64,000 nucleotides of DNA, taken from contig JAHNUO010000002.1 of NCBI GenBank assembly GCA_019787685.1, forward strand, positions 2,728,001 to 2,792,000, in the 5' to 3' direction. Shown piece after piece: positions 12,601-25,374 of this stretch; the first letter of the stretch is position 1, and every line of letters starts with the position of its first letter. This DNA comes from Chiua virens. Its lineage: Eukaryota; Basidiomycota; Agaricomycetes; Boletales; Boletaceae. Position numbers and translations under genes: made by a program. The notes beneath the pieces are model-generated. The model saw nothing but the letters and a program-made list of their open reading frames with translations, was not told where the DNA came from and ran no database searches.

Positions 12601-13354
12601 AAGTCCTTCGCAAGACTGAAGACCCCCGCAAGTCTGATAAGGAACACCTCCATCATCACACTCGGCACTATTTAGAGGTGATTGTAAGCCTTTCCATTCT
12701 TTTGCCAACGTTGCATAATTCATCTCACGTGCGGACCCTGTGATGGCACCGGTTGCTGTGGTATACAGGTCATTTCGGCTCAGCAGTTGCCCCGCCCAAA
12801 GGACGCCATGGGCCATGAGATCACGGACAGACACGTCGATCCGTATGTCGAGGTGTCCGTTCACACTCCTGATTGGAATCACCCTAGCTCCTCGTCCTCG
12901 TTCCTCTCTCCACCGGTGCCGGGCCCGCACTCGCGAAGCGCCACTTCGACGTCCTCCGCCACGTCGTCAGCAAGCGCTACAAAGGACAGTCACGTCCATG
13001 CGCACCGGTCTGTGACAACGATGCGTACGAGTGCGGTCAAGAACAATGGATTCAACCCGGTGTGGCAGGAAACACTGAGGCTCCCGTTCGAATGTGTCGG
13101 GGACATGTCGGACTTGGTGTTCGTGCGGTTTACGATCCAGCGGGATGGCGAGTCGGATGGGGAGCCGATTGCGGTGTATTGCGTGAGCTTGGGGAGTCTT
13201 GCGATGGGTGGGTGTTGTTTTAGAACGTCGGACGTGTTACGTTACTGATGGTGTTTTAGGGTATCGGCACCTGCCGCTTCACGATTCGCAAGTGTCACAG
13301 TACTTGTTTTCGACGCTGTTCGTCCGGTGCTCGGTATATGATGCTGATCCTTGA
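9670..13354 (+). CDS. phosphoinositide-specific phospholipase C (delta-like)
   Basis: Nine exons join in phase: 9670-10348, 10403-10788, 10843-11013, 11060-11381, 11433-11725, 11778-12468, 12532-12683, 12769-13207 and 13260-13354, giving 1075 residues. Domain order: a disordered Arg/Ser/Pro N-terminus of about 190 residues; a PH domain (from KGYIFRLDADQGQIIW); an EF-hand-like region; the catalytic X half with SSHNTYLIGHQ, VELDIFDGE, VFHGKT and IIISAEIHCS; a charged XY linker; the Y half (SSTNYLPHRYWAAGAQLVAI, TFDLGYMINHAMF); and a C-terminal C2 domain (HVDPYVEVSVHT, NNGFNPVWQET) with a serine-rich insert. The His, Asn, Glu and Asp residues of the X half expected for catalysis are all present. 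It should cleave PIP2 to IP3 and diacylglycerol in a Ca2+-dependent way at membranes. Confidence 0.93.
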
Positions 13355-13921
13355 GATGCGACAGGACGGAGGGGCGGGGGCTGTTATAGGGCCGGCCTTC
13401 ATGTCGAGCGATGTATCATATCGATTGTACCGTCACGATCTTATCTTCCCAAGATACCCACTTTTTGACATAAATTGTTGTTATACCGTGTATTTTTACC
13501 AGTTTACGACAGATCGGTCTCATCCCAGGGTAAATTCAGCGACAACAAAGAAGTCATTGATCCTATTTAGACCGTACGCATGACTTGACCTTTGTAGAGA
13601 TACTTAAACATGGTGTCGTAAAAAGCAAGGTGTGACAATGAGCGTCGTCATCGACAAACAGAAAAGGAAGACAGAAGAAAATCACAGCACTAGTTAGCAT
13701 ACAGGACGTAGATGGCTAGATGGCCCATGGATACGAGAAATGGGAGCGCGAGGGGGAGAGGGCGGTGACCAAGGTTTGGTAGACAGTCGAGGTTAGATAA
13801 TAAGGAAGAGAGGAAATGACATCACATGATCAGCCGTTCGCGGGTACCGAGAAACGATAAGACGTTTGAACGGCACCCCACATCGTATTAATGCAACATC
13901 GGTGGACGCTTGGATTTAGTT
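13355..13921. other. convergent intergenic region
   Basis: Lies between the 3' ends of the PLC gene and the minus-strand gene that follows; expected to hold both 3' UTRs. No gene seen. Confidence 0.4.
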
Positions 13922-15121
13922 TCACTTGGGAGGCGGGGTTGGCGGACCTAGAACAAGGAATACAAGCGCGCGATAAGCACATTCCACGTCGATCGACCAA
14001 AAACGGGAGCACAACACAACACAAACGATGACTCACCAAACAGACCAGGACGAGCGGTGGGGGTCATTGGTCGGGGGGATACAGGCGGCGGAGCCACGCT
14101 GGGTGGCATCATGGCAGGATTAGCTAAAAAGTGAATTCATGCCATCAGTTACTCGTCGGCAGCACGTGATAAGGAGATGGGTGACACGCACGTCGCCATT
14201 GAGCCCACGCGGGCATAGCTGGTTTAGAAGCTTCGATGGCCGGCATGGGCGGCGGCGGGGCAGGGGCAGGGAGGCTCTTGGGTACTCTTTCCCGCCGCGT
14301 CGATTTGTGCACAACTTTCCATGCTGGGCGGGCTTGAACGGGTCCGTCGTCAATGGGGGGAGGAGTAGTTGCCATTGGCGGCGGAGCAGGTGGTTCTTGG
14401 GACTACATGTCGCACAACAACAAGGATGTCGCATTCGCCAATTGTTGATGAATACCAACACGTGGAAGAGCACACGAGGATTGATGTGAGGAAAACGAGA
14501 AGTAACAGATCGGGACGAGAGTCCACGTGTGATTGGCAAGGGAAGAGGTAGGCCATGCGATCAGTGAACCAGGCAAGGAGAGGGCGGCGGCCAATGTCGA
14601 CTCACAGGGGGTGGTGTCCAGTTGGGCGAGTATTCGCCACCTGCGCCGTGCTTTGACTTTACGGCCATTAATTCCGCAATTTCACTGTCGTTTGCGTTTA
14701 TTTTTGTACAATCATAGTTCCAGGAGGTGGAAGCGTGTTGAATCGATGGCAGAAAGCAAGACGGGAAGGCGAATGAACGCAAGAGGATGAATGAGAGGAT
14801 GGGAAGGACGCACAATTGAAGTTGCCGGCGCTCATCTCGAAGCTTGCCCACCTCTCCTAGGAGAATACGCACTTCGCTGGCGAGCGCTTTGCTGAAATCA
14901 TTCAGGTACCTAAGCGGGGATCACCGCCAAATCAACGTCAGTAACAGGCCGCACGATACGGGGGCTTCGACATGCTGTCACGAACGGAGAACTGGAAATA
15001 GAAAGGAAAGAAAAAAGCGGGGGGGCAAGGGGACAGAGAAACACGGGTTGATCCGATTGGACGACAATACTTACTTTGGGGGGGCACCATTATATGGGTT
15101 AGGACTCTTGTTAGAAGACAT
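13922..15121 (-). CDS. proline-rich coiled-coil protein, unknown function
   Basis: Six minus-strand exons join in phase: 15121-15075, 14909-14814, 14684-14606, 14402-14192, 14123-14037 and 13947-13922, giving 181 residues. The first 15 residues are polar, followed by a heptad-like helix (YLNDFSKALASEVRILLGEV, then KLRDERRQLQFEIAELMAVK) that should form a coiled coil, then GGEYSPNWTPPP and a long proline-rich tail with APAPPPPMPAIE, ending GPPTPPPK. The layout, a short dimerising helix plus a proline-rich tail, suggests an adaptor binding SH3, WW or profilin-type partners; that is inference. No enzymatic domain is seen. The phase agreement of six exons makes the model itself fairly secure. Confidence 0.72.
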
Positions 15122-15530
15122 AGACTGCTGCGATGAGAATGTGGTGATGGGAGTGTTGGGTAGAAGAAACTCGCAAGGTTGTCACGACTGGTTGTGTTTG
15201 GAGAGGTGGATGGAGCGAGTGGGTACAACGTAACTGGCCAGAAGGCAGTAGAACGAGGACGAACACGAGGTTGTGTCGGAGGTGTTGGGTTTACCGGAAA
15301 GTAAGTTTGATGGAAATGAGTTGGGTTACGATGTCGACGTCGTCGGGCTCAGCGGTCAATTCATGTGAAAATTGTCTAACAAGGAACATGACAATGCAGA
15401 ACTTCATCGCCTCAGGACTCGTCATGTGGGAAGACTGGATCAGCCACACATACACGTGTCAGTGGGTAGTATCAATTCAGATGTGTATTATAGACGATAA
15501 GCACTAGTAGAGCAACACTCGTTCCAAAGA
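15122..15530. other. intergenic region between two minus-strand genes
   Basis: About 400 bases, upstream of the coiled-coil gene and downstream of the phosphatase gene. No coding signal seen. Confidence 0.4.
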
Positions 15531-17090
15531 TCATGATGGTACCGCACTCGTCGGCTGGTATCGTGACAGCGCCTTACTGAGAGATGTCAAATCAAAAGCA
15601 TCGATCGGCGTCGAGGATATGCAATTGGATAAGGCAGTAGTCGTAGTGATAGACAGTGAGGTAGGATTAGTATTGATGCTGGCCGACTTCGTGATTGACC
15701 GTGTTTTGGTAGTATGCATGTTGACAGGACCAGACTGCTCAGCCAGCCAAGCATGCACGATGGGATGATCGCAAGTGGGGCAGAGATTGCACGCAGCAAA
15801 TAATTCAAGGTGACGATAAAATACGGGTGTAGGATTGTAAAGCGGAAGGGCTGCCCAGAAATGTTCAGGAAATAATCGGATGGAAGATCGTCCCGACGCA
15901 CCTGCTTCGAGAACCGCATATGCCTGACGAGGAGACAACTTCCGTGAAACCATAACTAGATGAAGAATGAGCAATGTAGGTGTGTAGAGCGATAATCCGA
16001 AGCCTCACGATAAGCACAGGCTACAATACATGCCCTAAGTTCGACACGGCACTGCACGAGCACTCGACTGCCTTGAGTGATCGCGTTGCCTATAAAATTA
16101 CACACGTAGGGAAGCTCAAGCAAGAGCGCTTCCCGAGCGTTGTTTGGAACGTCTATGAAAAAATGTTGAAAATTTGAGGGGAGACCGGGTTTTGGGAGCT
16201 GAGCGGAAGAGATCGAAAGTAAATGCGTGACTCCTAGATCCAACAGGAGGGATTCGGCGGTATCGGGATCTCCCGGAAATTCGCTGTGCAGGGGCTTTTG
16301 TCAAGTGGTGAAGCGGCGTGAGATCAAACAAACGGACCTAGTGAGGTATAATTCATCTGAAACGACAGGGATACAGTCCGTGAGGAGGTTAAGGTATTTC
16401 TCAACGTCGCGTCTTTGTCTTCGTTTCCAAGCAATATAGTGAGTGTTGGTGCAAGATGGTCTGTGACGACATTCATGGAATGCGTGTAGTTGTTTCATGA
16501 AACCATAGTTTGGATGAATTTCAGGGCGGCCTGTGATCAAATCAGGGGGTGAGTATGAGCTAAATTGGTTAGAAATCATCACATGGTCTTACGTTTGCGA
16601 AGATATTGTATTGCAACAGAGACGGAAAGCCGCTGAGATACCATGACTTGGAAGCAAAGGAACGCGTGGATACGTGCCACATGAACAAGGACGGTGGGAG
16701 AACAGACTCACGATAGGCACAGATAATAGTGGCACTTCTAGAAATGCCCATCATACAATGAACGAGGACTTTGCCACCGTGGCCAAGAGCTGTCTCGATG
16801 AAGAGACACGCGTCGGGAAGGTGGATGAGGATGTCCTCATACTCTGAGTCTTGGACAGGAATAACCATCGCGTTTGGTCTTGGATTGAACGTATGTTCTA
16901 CGCAAGCGGAGATCATGTGTGTTATTCCCAGCCTTTTCTGCACATCCTGGGACAAGGCTGCTGAAAGACTGAGATGAGTGGTTAGACCACCTAAAGACAA
17001 GGTTCAGGGGAGATGGTAGACGTACTTTCCAATATAGAGCTTGTCGTCGATGACTGCATTTATGGAGATCGGAGCGGCGGCCCAAGTCAT
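15531..17090 (-). CDS. tandem dual-specificity phosphatase, second domain inactive
   Basis: Six minus-strand exons join in phase: 17090-17026, 16968-16712, 16646-16593, 16530-16338, 16283-16009 and 15955-15531, giving 422 residues. Domain 1 (about residues 5-160) has the dual-specificity fold: YIGNLSAALSQDVQKRLGIT, VIPVQDSEYEDI, the P-loop HCMMGISRSA (CX5R), and AIQYLRKRRPEIHPNYGF. Domain 2 follows the same order (LLLDLGVTHLLSIS, FFIDVPNNARE, CAYLMVSRKLS), but its P-loop reads QCRVELRA: no histidine and only four residues between Cys and Arg, so it cannot work as a normal phosphatase. Both domains share an intron at the same place and phase, after the CAY codons, which points to internal duplication. 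The tail is Ser/Thr-rich with a CPTC pair. Confidence 0.85.
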
Positions 17091-18101
17091 GCTTGGAGTG
17101 GGTGAAAATGAAGGGAAGAAGTGGAGTTGGTCGTTTCAAGGCAGCGTTTATATCGTCGCATAAGTTACACTTTGGGTAAAAACAGGACGCTCCCTTTCGA
17201 TCCGGCATCTCGGCATATTGCCATATCCGGTGACATGCTTCATTGCACTATATCGTGGTCTTATCGCATCCTTTTTCTCGTCCGAGGCTCGCCATTGCAG
17301 TGTCTGTGGTGGAATTGAGTCGGAAAAGAGGGAGATCATGTGGTAATACCGGTGCCTACTCGGATGACGTCTCGTAACCACGTTTGGAACATCTAACTCA
17401 AAAGCAACCGACATGGTGCGTGATATGGTTGACTAGATAGACGCCACTACCATCTAATACCCACGCAAGAGCACCCTTGATTCATCGATCATCAATTTCA
17501 TCGCCACGCTTGGGTACGCCCACGAAAAACTCGTCTCTACACGTCTACTTTACACCCTCGTCACATAGTAACCGGCGATCATCAATCATGCTCGCAAACA
17601 AGCGTCGTATATCGTACTGGAGGTTATCGCTAGCGGCCCAAGTTTGCCGGTGACCGTCTGGCGTTTATCGCGCTTGGTCACGAGTTACAGTGTCCTTCGC
17701 CCATTCTGTTCTCATTGGCTCGTCCGCGGATTGGTCGCCGACAATGGCGGTCCTATCGCCACCGTGACCTGGCAAAGGACCAACATCTCAATTCGATGTA
17801 TTCGGTCATCTTTGGAGACCTCCTTGATCACCGACGCACTTATCTTACCGACTAACAGATCACAAGCAAGTATCCCCTTTCCAACTGCATATGGGTTCCG
17901 TATGCTCAAAAGTGCGTACAACGAAAGTATACATCATGAATAAATACATAATCTTTTCTTTCGACTGCCTAAATTGTACCCATCAGTCATGGATCATATC
18001 GATCATACGCGGTACGTCGGAGAACAAAGACAAGCAGTGTATGCGCAGAAAAACGTGAAGAATCCATATCATAATCTTGCATGACGTTCCCTCCTCTTTT
18101 C
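17091..18101. other. intergenic region upstream of the phosphatase gene
   Basis: About 1 kb holding the phosphatase promoter and the 3' flank of the WW-domain gene. A 99-residue open frame at 17644 has no recognisable domain or splice context and is not called. Confidence 0.4.
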
Positions 18102-21100
18102 TTACCTCCGTGCCACCATCGTGGACGCGATCAACACGCCCACGAGTGCACCGAGGACTCCGACGACCATGAACCGCGTGTATTCGTCAAACTTGGCAGC
18201 CATCGGCGAACCCGCATTCGCGAAGTTGATCGTGGCACTTCTGAACGAGTAAACCACGACGCCAGTCACGAACCCAGCGACCGAATATGCCAGAAAAACC
18301 AGTGGAAGTGAAAGCATGAAGCTGCGGCGCTGCAAGTACGCTATAGTCAGTACTCGGCGCACAACGCGAGACTAGCGGAACCCGATAACTCACCGAGAGC
18401 ATGACGAATCCCTCTGCAGACGGACCAGTCCCGCGAGCCATCTCAGCCTTGTATCGGAAGATGGACAAAAACGACGTGGCCATGCTCAACACGGAGCACG
18501 TGATAGCGACGAGACCACCGATCCGCGTGATGCTGTCCAACCCAGGGAACGACATGAGCGTCACCGATGCGCTGAGGATGATCGCAGACTGTTCGAAAGA
18601 GTTTACCCAGATAAGCATATGGACAGGAGATGCATTGAGAAACCTCACCACCAAGCATGCACAGGCACCAATCACGAATAGCGGCGTAGTACTCTCAGGG
18701 AGATGGCTTCCCTCGACGTCAAAGTGTCCGTGGTATCTTGCCTTGTCCACGAAGAGGAAGGGTATACCGAGACATACGGCGCCAAGAAAAAGCTCAAAGA
18801 GTGTGCGAAGAATGGGTGTGTTCGTCACGGGTTGTTGATACGACACATCACGGGGCAACGGTTTGTAAGGTCGGAAGTTGACCTGATGCCAATGCGCTGC
18901 AGTGGTGATGAGATATCCTTTCTGATTACTTGTAGCCAAGGATACTCACCGGCACGTAAGAGAATGCGAGCTACCGTCCGAGTGTATGCCGGAGTGATCG
19001 GATGGTTTGGGTCTGGAAATGACGCAGTCAGGCACGGATAGAGCTTAATTAGAATCCGCTCTCACCATTGAGAAGCTTGAACAGCTCAATACACTCTTCC
19101 TGGCTGAAGGGGGGCGGAGTGGGCAGATGTGGGTGTGTTAGAAGACGATCAGTGTACGACCAATGGAGTGCATCAATCGCATCCTTTCTCGCCGCCTCTA
19201 CGACCACCCGAGGGATGTGTGCCGGGTGCATCTCGATGAACGCCCAATACCTATACTCATCGTCGAGTCCTATCGCATTCACGTGAGCGTCGAGACATAA
19301 AATCAAGCCTCACAATACACTCACTGTCATCCTCCCCCGACAACACATAGTCATCCGATGGCACCTCGCTGAGAACCCGACGATGGCGATGGTCCACCCA
19401 AGCGAGGACAGGTTCGTGAACTCCCTTGTGCTTCCGCCATCCCTTCTTCGCATTGCCTCCAGGGCGAATCCACATCTCACAACCTTCAGGGACGTCCTCC
19501 GCAGCATCGATAGTATTGGAGGCTTCGTCGAGTTTAGTCAAGCTGCGTAGGTCAAAGTCCGTGATCGCCCGACTGTCTTCGTTGACGTAGTACCGAATCC
19601 CGTGAGGCAGCGCATACTCGGTCCATCCACGGGTAACATGAGGTCGTGAGGTAGAACCGTACGTATAATTGCGCGCAGATCCGTTGACGTTGAACCGTAC
19701 GGGTTGTGCAAACTGCGGAACTGGCTGGTTCACGGGCAAATTCACAGAGCGGTACGACTGTGCAATCTGGCTCGAAACGGTATGAGTGGGGAAGCTGGTG
19801 ATGATTGGTGGTGTCGTAGGCCGGGAGATCAAGGGTCGTGTTTCACTAAGATACGAGAAACCCGTGAGTCCGTGGATAATGCAATATCGCGCATATGACC
19901 TACTCGGTGGCGCGCGAGTAATACGGTATACTATCGCTAACACTTCGGTCGACCTGACTGGATGATGTTTGACGAAGTGGACTAGAATGTCCGTACCAAT
20001 CTAAGTATAGATACTGCAAGATCACGGAAACTTACTCCATGGCTATGACCTCATGCATCGCAGGCAGTGGTACCTGTGGTTCACTGGGAAGCATCGTATC
20101 ATCGCGCGGCGAACGAGGGTCTATGTGACTACAAGGTCCTCAGAATTCACATTCTCGAGAGGCGAGAATGTTCCACTCACTCAGGGACGTGGACGGTTTC
20201 TGCCGGAGAAGGTTCAGCAACGGTCTGTGCTGGGACCACCGCTGGCTTCACGTCTTCATGCAGGCTATCAGATACAAACGCGGTTCATCCAATCAGTGAA
20301 ACTTCATCAAAGTTGAGAGTGAAACTCACGCGAGACTCGTCTTGCTCCCGAACCCCATCTCGCTCGTGCTGCTCCAAGTCTTGGTGCCACCGGCCAATTC
20401 CGTCTGGCGCGCCTGAAGGACACCGCTGGGCTTCCGGCTGGCAGTTCGGCTTTGACCTTGAGACGCTACGACTTGTGAAGAAGCCACAGAGGAATCTCGG
20501 GGGCGCAAAGATGTCTTGGACGCCTTCGTCGCCAATACGCGACCTCGACCCGCTTCCGACCCACTTTCGGAACCTGCGGCACCACGGTGATCCGCCCAAA
20601 CATTGGAATCTGGGTCGCTGTCAATTCCAACCGGCGTCATCGAACGCGGAATATCGAAGTAACTAGAGGCATTCGCAGTAGTAGCCACCACTGCTGGCGT
20701 GACAGGCGCAGAGGGAGGCGCAGATGGAGGAAGCGAGCCAAGGACTGAAGATTTGGAAGGGGGCCGAGACAACGACCCAGGAGGAGCTGCTTCCTGTGAG
20801 CTGAGAATTCCTCGGGTTCGGCCGTGAGGACTGTTGCAATTTCCGATTTCGAAGCGTTTCGTCCATCGACGAGGCCTGCTGGTGGTGGAGCTTGGATAGT
20901 CGGTGGAGCCGATGTCGCAGGGACAGAATCTGAGGCTGGCGGCGTCCCTGGAGCTGATCGGGGAAGAGTAGGACCTTGCGATGATCCAGTACTCTCTTTG
21001 CGCACTTCATTTGCGAGAGGGGATGGACCCTTGCGTGCAGCAGGTTGTGGCTCAGCAGCTAACGCCGCAGCCTCACGTGCAGGCGATTCTGGAATAGGAC

Positions 21101-21362
21101 TGGGTGCGCTCGAGACCGTGGCAGGTGCTGCGGGAGGTGTCGTATCGATTTTGGTGAGAGATGTTGTAGAGCCTTCCCGGTCGAGTTTATCAGTAATGGA
21201 CCCAGCAATAGACGCGGTATCAGAGTCTTGAGGGGGTGGTGTAACCGAAGTTCCACGGTTAGGCAAACCTGGAAGGCTGAACGCAGTGGATGACCGCCGT
21301 ATTGCCCCTCCGACACGCGAGCGGAAGGTTGACTTTCTCTGGGGAGTGGGAGGAGACGCCAT
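18102..21362 (-). CDS. WW-domain multi-pass membrane protein
   Basis: Ten minus-strand exons: 21362-20832, 20793-20330, 20264-20181, 20128-20036, 19981-19904, 19845-19325, 19269-19066, 19012-18950, 18896-18394 and 18329-18102, about 922 residues. All junctions agree in phase. The first (38 nt between 20831 and 20794) is too short for a safe intron and could be a frameshift. The N-terminal 400 residues are disordered and Ser/Pro/Ala-rich. A WW-like module follows (GWTEYALPHGIRYYVNEDSR), then RYWAFIEMHPAHIP and SQEECIELFKLLNDPNHP. The C-terminal third has four or more hydrophobic segments (LFELFLGAVCLGIPFLF, LFVIGACACLVV, IGGLVAITCSVLSMATSFL, LSLPLVFLAYSVAGFVTGVV, FMVVGVLGALVGVLIAS). A family seen in basidiomycetes; function unknown. 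The WW module probably faces the cytosol and binds proline-rich ligands. Confidence 0.78.
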
Positions 21363-22399
21363 GGTTGTGAACAGAACCAGAAATCGAGGAAAAGAATGAA
21401 ATCAGGTAACAGGAAAAATAAGGATGGTTTGAGGTAAACGAAACAGCTGTTGAACGAGGCGGGAGTGCAAAGAAGGTTGCGGCGAAGAGGCCGACAACGG
21501 CGTTCATCTATATAATACGTGTAAGACATGCCTGGCGGTTTCGATGAGGTGGGCCATGCGCAAGAAGACAGGAGGCACTTGTCGATACGCAGACTCCATT
21601 CGGCGATGATGATGCGCACCGCAGAGGGCTGATAATCGCGTGCTGAGAAGAAGTGAGGCAAACACGTGTTAGAACACAATTGCAATCAGCAAGGCGGGCG
21701 CGTACCTACACTTTGACGGCAGGGGTCATTCCTCAAGCAATACCAAGCACAGGTTGATGGAAGGCATGCGGTCTTGATAACAATAGTCTATCGGCTTGGG
21801 ACAAGTTTGAGTGAGCTCCATTCGAAGGACAAATCCCACGTTTTTCGCGTTGGAACTTTGCGGAGATTACACGCGCATAGCCATGCTTGTGCATCGGAAG
21901 TAGTCACCCATTTCAGACGAAAAGGAACGGACTAGACTGTTCGATACGAGTTCGCTAAGACGGTCCACGATGTCACGTTGCTGCGCGTCGCAATGGAAGG
22001 TCGTCTGAGAAGTGCGAGGCATGGCTCCAGGAACTTGACCCGACAAGCACCCCGAGCCCAAAGCGTCAGTGTCAAGCCTCTTCGTCGACCTGTCGGCGTA
22101 ATTTGAATCAGACTGACGTTGCGTCTAACCTGCTACTGGCGAAACATATTGGATATTCAAGAAGCCACACGAAATTCCCCCGGAGCCGGCGCAACGAAAC
22201 GAGGGGCAGCTCCAGAGTCCCCTCGCATTACCCTGAAGTCGCCGAGCCCCGGATCTCTTAGTGAACGATCCACGGCTTTTGTGGACGGTAACGCTATGCG
22301 CAACCCCAACCATGGCATGGTGGTATTACGGTTGCAACGTCGTTTACGGAAGTTTGCGTGCCGCTCGCATTGAGTGGCACCTTTTTCTTGACCTTGCAT
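21363..22399. other. divergent intergenic region
   Basis: About 1 kb between two divergently transcribed genes, so it probably holds both promoters. The open frame at 22119-22373 is not supported by any domain. Confidence 0.4.
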
Positions 22400-23617
22400 A
22401 TGTCGATGAGTGGTGAGAAGAGAAAATTTGAGAACCGGGACACGTTGGATAGGGTTGATGGTGAGTGTGATAGGCCACTTGAAATTCACAAACCTACTCC
22501 CTACTGACACAGTGACGACCAGATCATACTCGGAAAATTTCGAGACTTGATTCGGATGTCCAGGAAAGTAATACGTTGAACATAGAGGACAAGGGACATC
22601 TCAACGCCGGTAATGCTCGGCCTAGCCATGGAGCAGGTGACCCGGAGCTCGGTCTCGCAGCTCTACTCGACTTTTCGACGTTGAGCACGGCAGAAGAGAT
22701 TTCTGAGCGCTTCAAAGCTGTCGCCGAGGAACTGCTTTGCAATACGATTTTGACTGTTGTCCGGAACGGCATACGCACTGACCTCGACATCCTCGAATTG
22801 GAGTTCTACCTCCAAAAGTTACATTGTCACGAAGATCCGTTCACTCATGGGAGCGTAGAGCAGGAGCGTAGTGGACAATGGTATGTACCAAAAAATGATA
22901 GGCTGCGTGCCATGCGCTTATCTCCTCACTTTTACTGTGAATTAGGTATTTCCATCGTTCACCTCGTCGCGCTGACACCTCGGTGCCAGGTCTCCCCGTG
23001 ACAGCAGCAGGTGGTTACAGAGGTGGTACTCGCAAAGGCCTTGATATGACGGTCGGTGCCCCCTGTATAATCCAGACTTCCAACGCGCCTGTGACTGTAA
23101 GAGGTGGCGCTCTCTTGCGCACCATCCGCCGTCGACTGGACAATCACGTTGTCTGCGGACCATCCCTCCTCGTAGATGAGATACTGCGTCTCAGTGGATG
23201 CTCCTTCCATCCACCATCTCGTCAATACGGCCTGGAACTGGCGATATTTCTGCGCTCTCCCCTCCCGTAACTGCGCGAGATACATTCATGTATCTCCAGA
23301 CGGCGACACAGAGTCCGTCGGTTGACGATCGCCCTACAGTGTACCACTCCCCTCGCATTGGCCTCGATCTTTCCCACCCCGACACAACAGCAACTATCAC
23401 CCACCCTAGAGTCATTTTTGTCGGAAAACTATATCGTCACTTCACCCATCCTGAACTTCTCTCCTCAAAAGGACGCGTGCAGTCGTTCGTTGGCATATAC
23501 ATTCTGCTGCGGGAACTAAAGGTCTACCCAGAAGACTCGATGGAGCTGAAGAAGGCACTCCAAAGGTATACTGCGACTAGGAGATCAGAGCCTCTCGAAG
23601 TACATGGCAGATTATAG
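22400..23617 (+). CDS. conserved protein, uncharacterised
   Basis: Four exons join in phase: 22400-22460, 22523-22880, 22946-23193 and 23280-23617, giving 334 residues. The last intron (86 nt, gtggat donor, gcgag acceptor) is the weakest; a competing frame runs through it. Recognisable segments are AEEISERFKAVAEELLCNTI, LDILELEFYLQ, HEDPFTHG, WYFHRSPRRA, GGYRGGTRKGLDMTVG, GGALLRTIRR, GPSLLVDEIL, SPRIGLDLSH and HPRVIFVGKLYRHFTHPELL. I recall this order from an uncharacterised family present in fungi and other eukaryotes. The spacing recalls the alkyladenine-DNA-glycosylase fold, but I see no proof of that. It is transcribed divergently from the WW-domain gene. Confidence 0.68.
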
Positions 23618-25374
23618 ATCGGGATATCAAGTTGGGAAGCTCAAGTCCTTCACTGGTTCTGCTGGGAAGGGCGTCTGTCAATCTGCTTCGCAATACTTGA
23701 AAATGATGGGGACACTGCATAAAGCGTTGCGGTAGGAGCACCTTTAAAACATGGAAAACGTACGGAACTCAGATGAACGCAAATCATGTTATCGGACATT
23801 TGTGCTCTCATGGTTAGACAGCTTACGCAAGTAATCGATTCCAGAACTGATGTTCTGTTCTACTCGAGAGTTTGAGCACGTAGCGCGGCCCAGTTACTAC
23901 GGGTCATTTTTAGTTCTAGGAAAGTGTCAGGCTGGTGTTCGGTACTGTGATACTGAACAATCATCGACACGATCTCTGTTCTCGGTCCAGCCCATCAATT
24001 ACATACCTTTTATCTAATATAATTCCGGATTGAAACAATGGCAAATCGCAGGTTATCGTTATCAGGACTCAGTCGGGGTGTGCGACATCGTTTTGAGACC
24101 AGGTCGGCACACCATTTCTGATCCCTTAACACGCGTTACAGTGTTGCTGTAGTGAGAGATCGAAAATGGTGCATCAAATTCACTGTAAAATTGACCGTGA
24201 TCAATCTATCGTGACTAACCATTCTTCAAGGTACTTGGTAGTTGAAACGTTGATGACTCGATGAGGTGAAGGATGGCATGGCAAATTATTACATAAGAGA
24301 TGCCACCGAATTGGTTGCATATCCGCACAATATGATACCTACGCGGGCTGGACGATTCAATTAAAAAAGGATCGTGGAAAGGATCAGAGCCCATGCTGAG
24401 CATCCATCAGATAAAATACATTATATTTTGGCCACAAGTCAAACGAGGGAGTACATTATCGATCCATCATCCTCTGACTTCAGCCAATTTGAAAGTTGAA
24501 GTGGCATTTGGAGGCCGGCCCAAGGAGCACTTTATGACGTTACCGCTTCGTAGGCCTGCCTCCAATCAGAACTCTCAAAAGTCAATAAAAAAAGGCAATT
24601 ATGGGTACTGCAAAAAGTTTTTTCCTGATTCTTGGTCTCAGCCACAGCGTGACGACCACTGGTCTACTGATCCGGGCCGGCCCTTAGACACGGTTTTCAG
24701 TTTGCAACAAAAAGAAACAAAAATCTATTCACGTTACACTAGTGGACAAGACTAAGAGTTGGCACAGCGACTAGCAATACGTCCGGCGCAATCTCCGCAG
24801 TGACCGCCGACAATCAGTCCGAAGGTCAAGCTGAAGGAGAGGTCTACATCACGCCGGTTATGATGTTGCATCGTATCGCCCGGTGGCGGTGGCAGAGCGA
24901 AAATTAAAACCCCTTCGAGGCTGGGCATGAATCGCATGTATCGTATATTGCTCATAAGTATACCATAAACCACGTTCTGATAAGCTATACCATGAATGCA
25001 GTGAACCGCAGTGAACCATACCTCACCTCAACTGACCTTTGACTTACTAGTATCAGAAATATTTCTGGACTTGAGCTTGGGGCATCTTGGCGAGAGACGT
25101 GTCTTCGGTTCCGATTTCAAAGGTGACAGGATATCTGGCACGCGTCATCTAAATTGGTTATTTTTTTTTTTTGGAGGATGGCCGCCGCTGGCCCGGACAC
25201 TGCCTTCGGCATGGAAGTGACGCACCGGAGGCAGTGGGTCAGATCAAGACGACCATTTTTGGATGATTTAGCGAAGGCAACATTCCAACTTTACACACCT
25301 CACGAACGTGCATTCATATACAGGTCCTCTCCACCCAGCAACATGCTTTACTCCTTCAACCCACGTTCACCACC
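23618..25374. other. intergenic region, no gene supported
   Basis: About 1.75 kb. AT-rich around 24.0-24.7 kb. The 120-residue open frame at 24393-24755 is low in recognisable features. An 11-base T run lies near 25159. Confidence 0.4.
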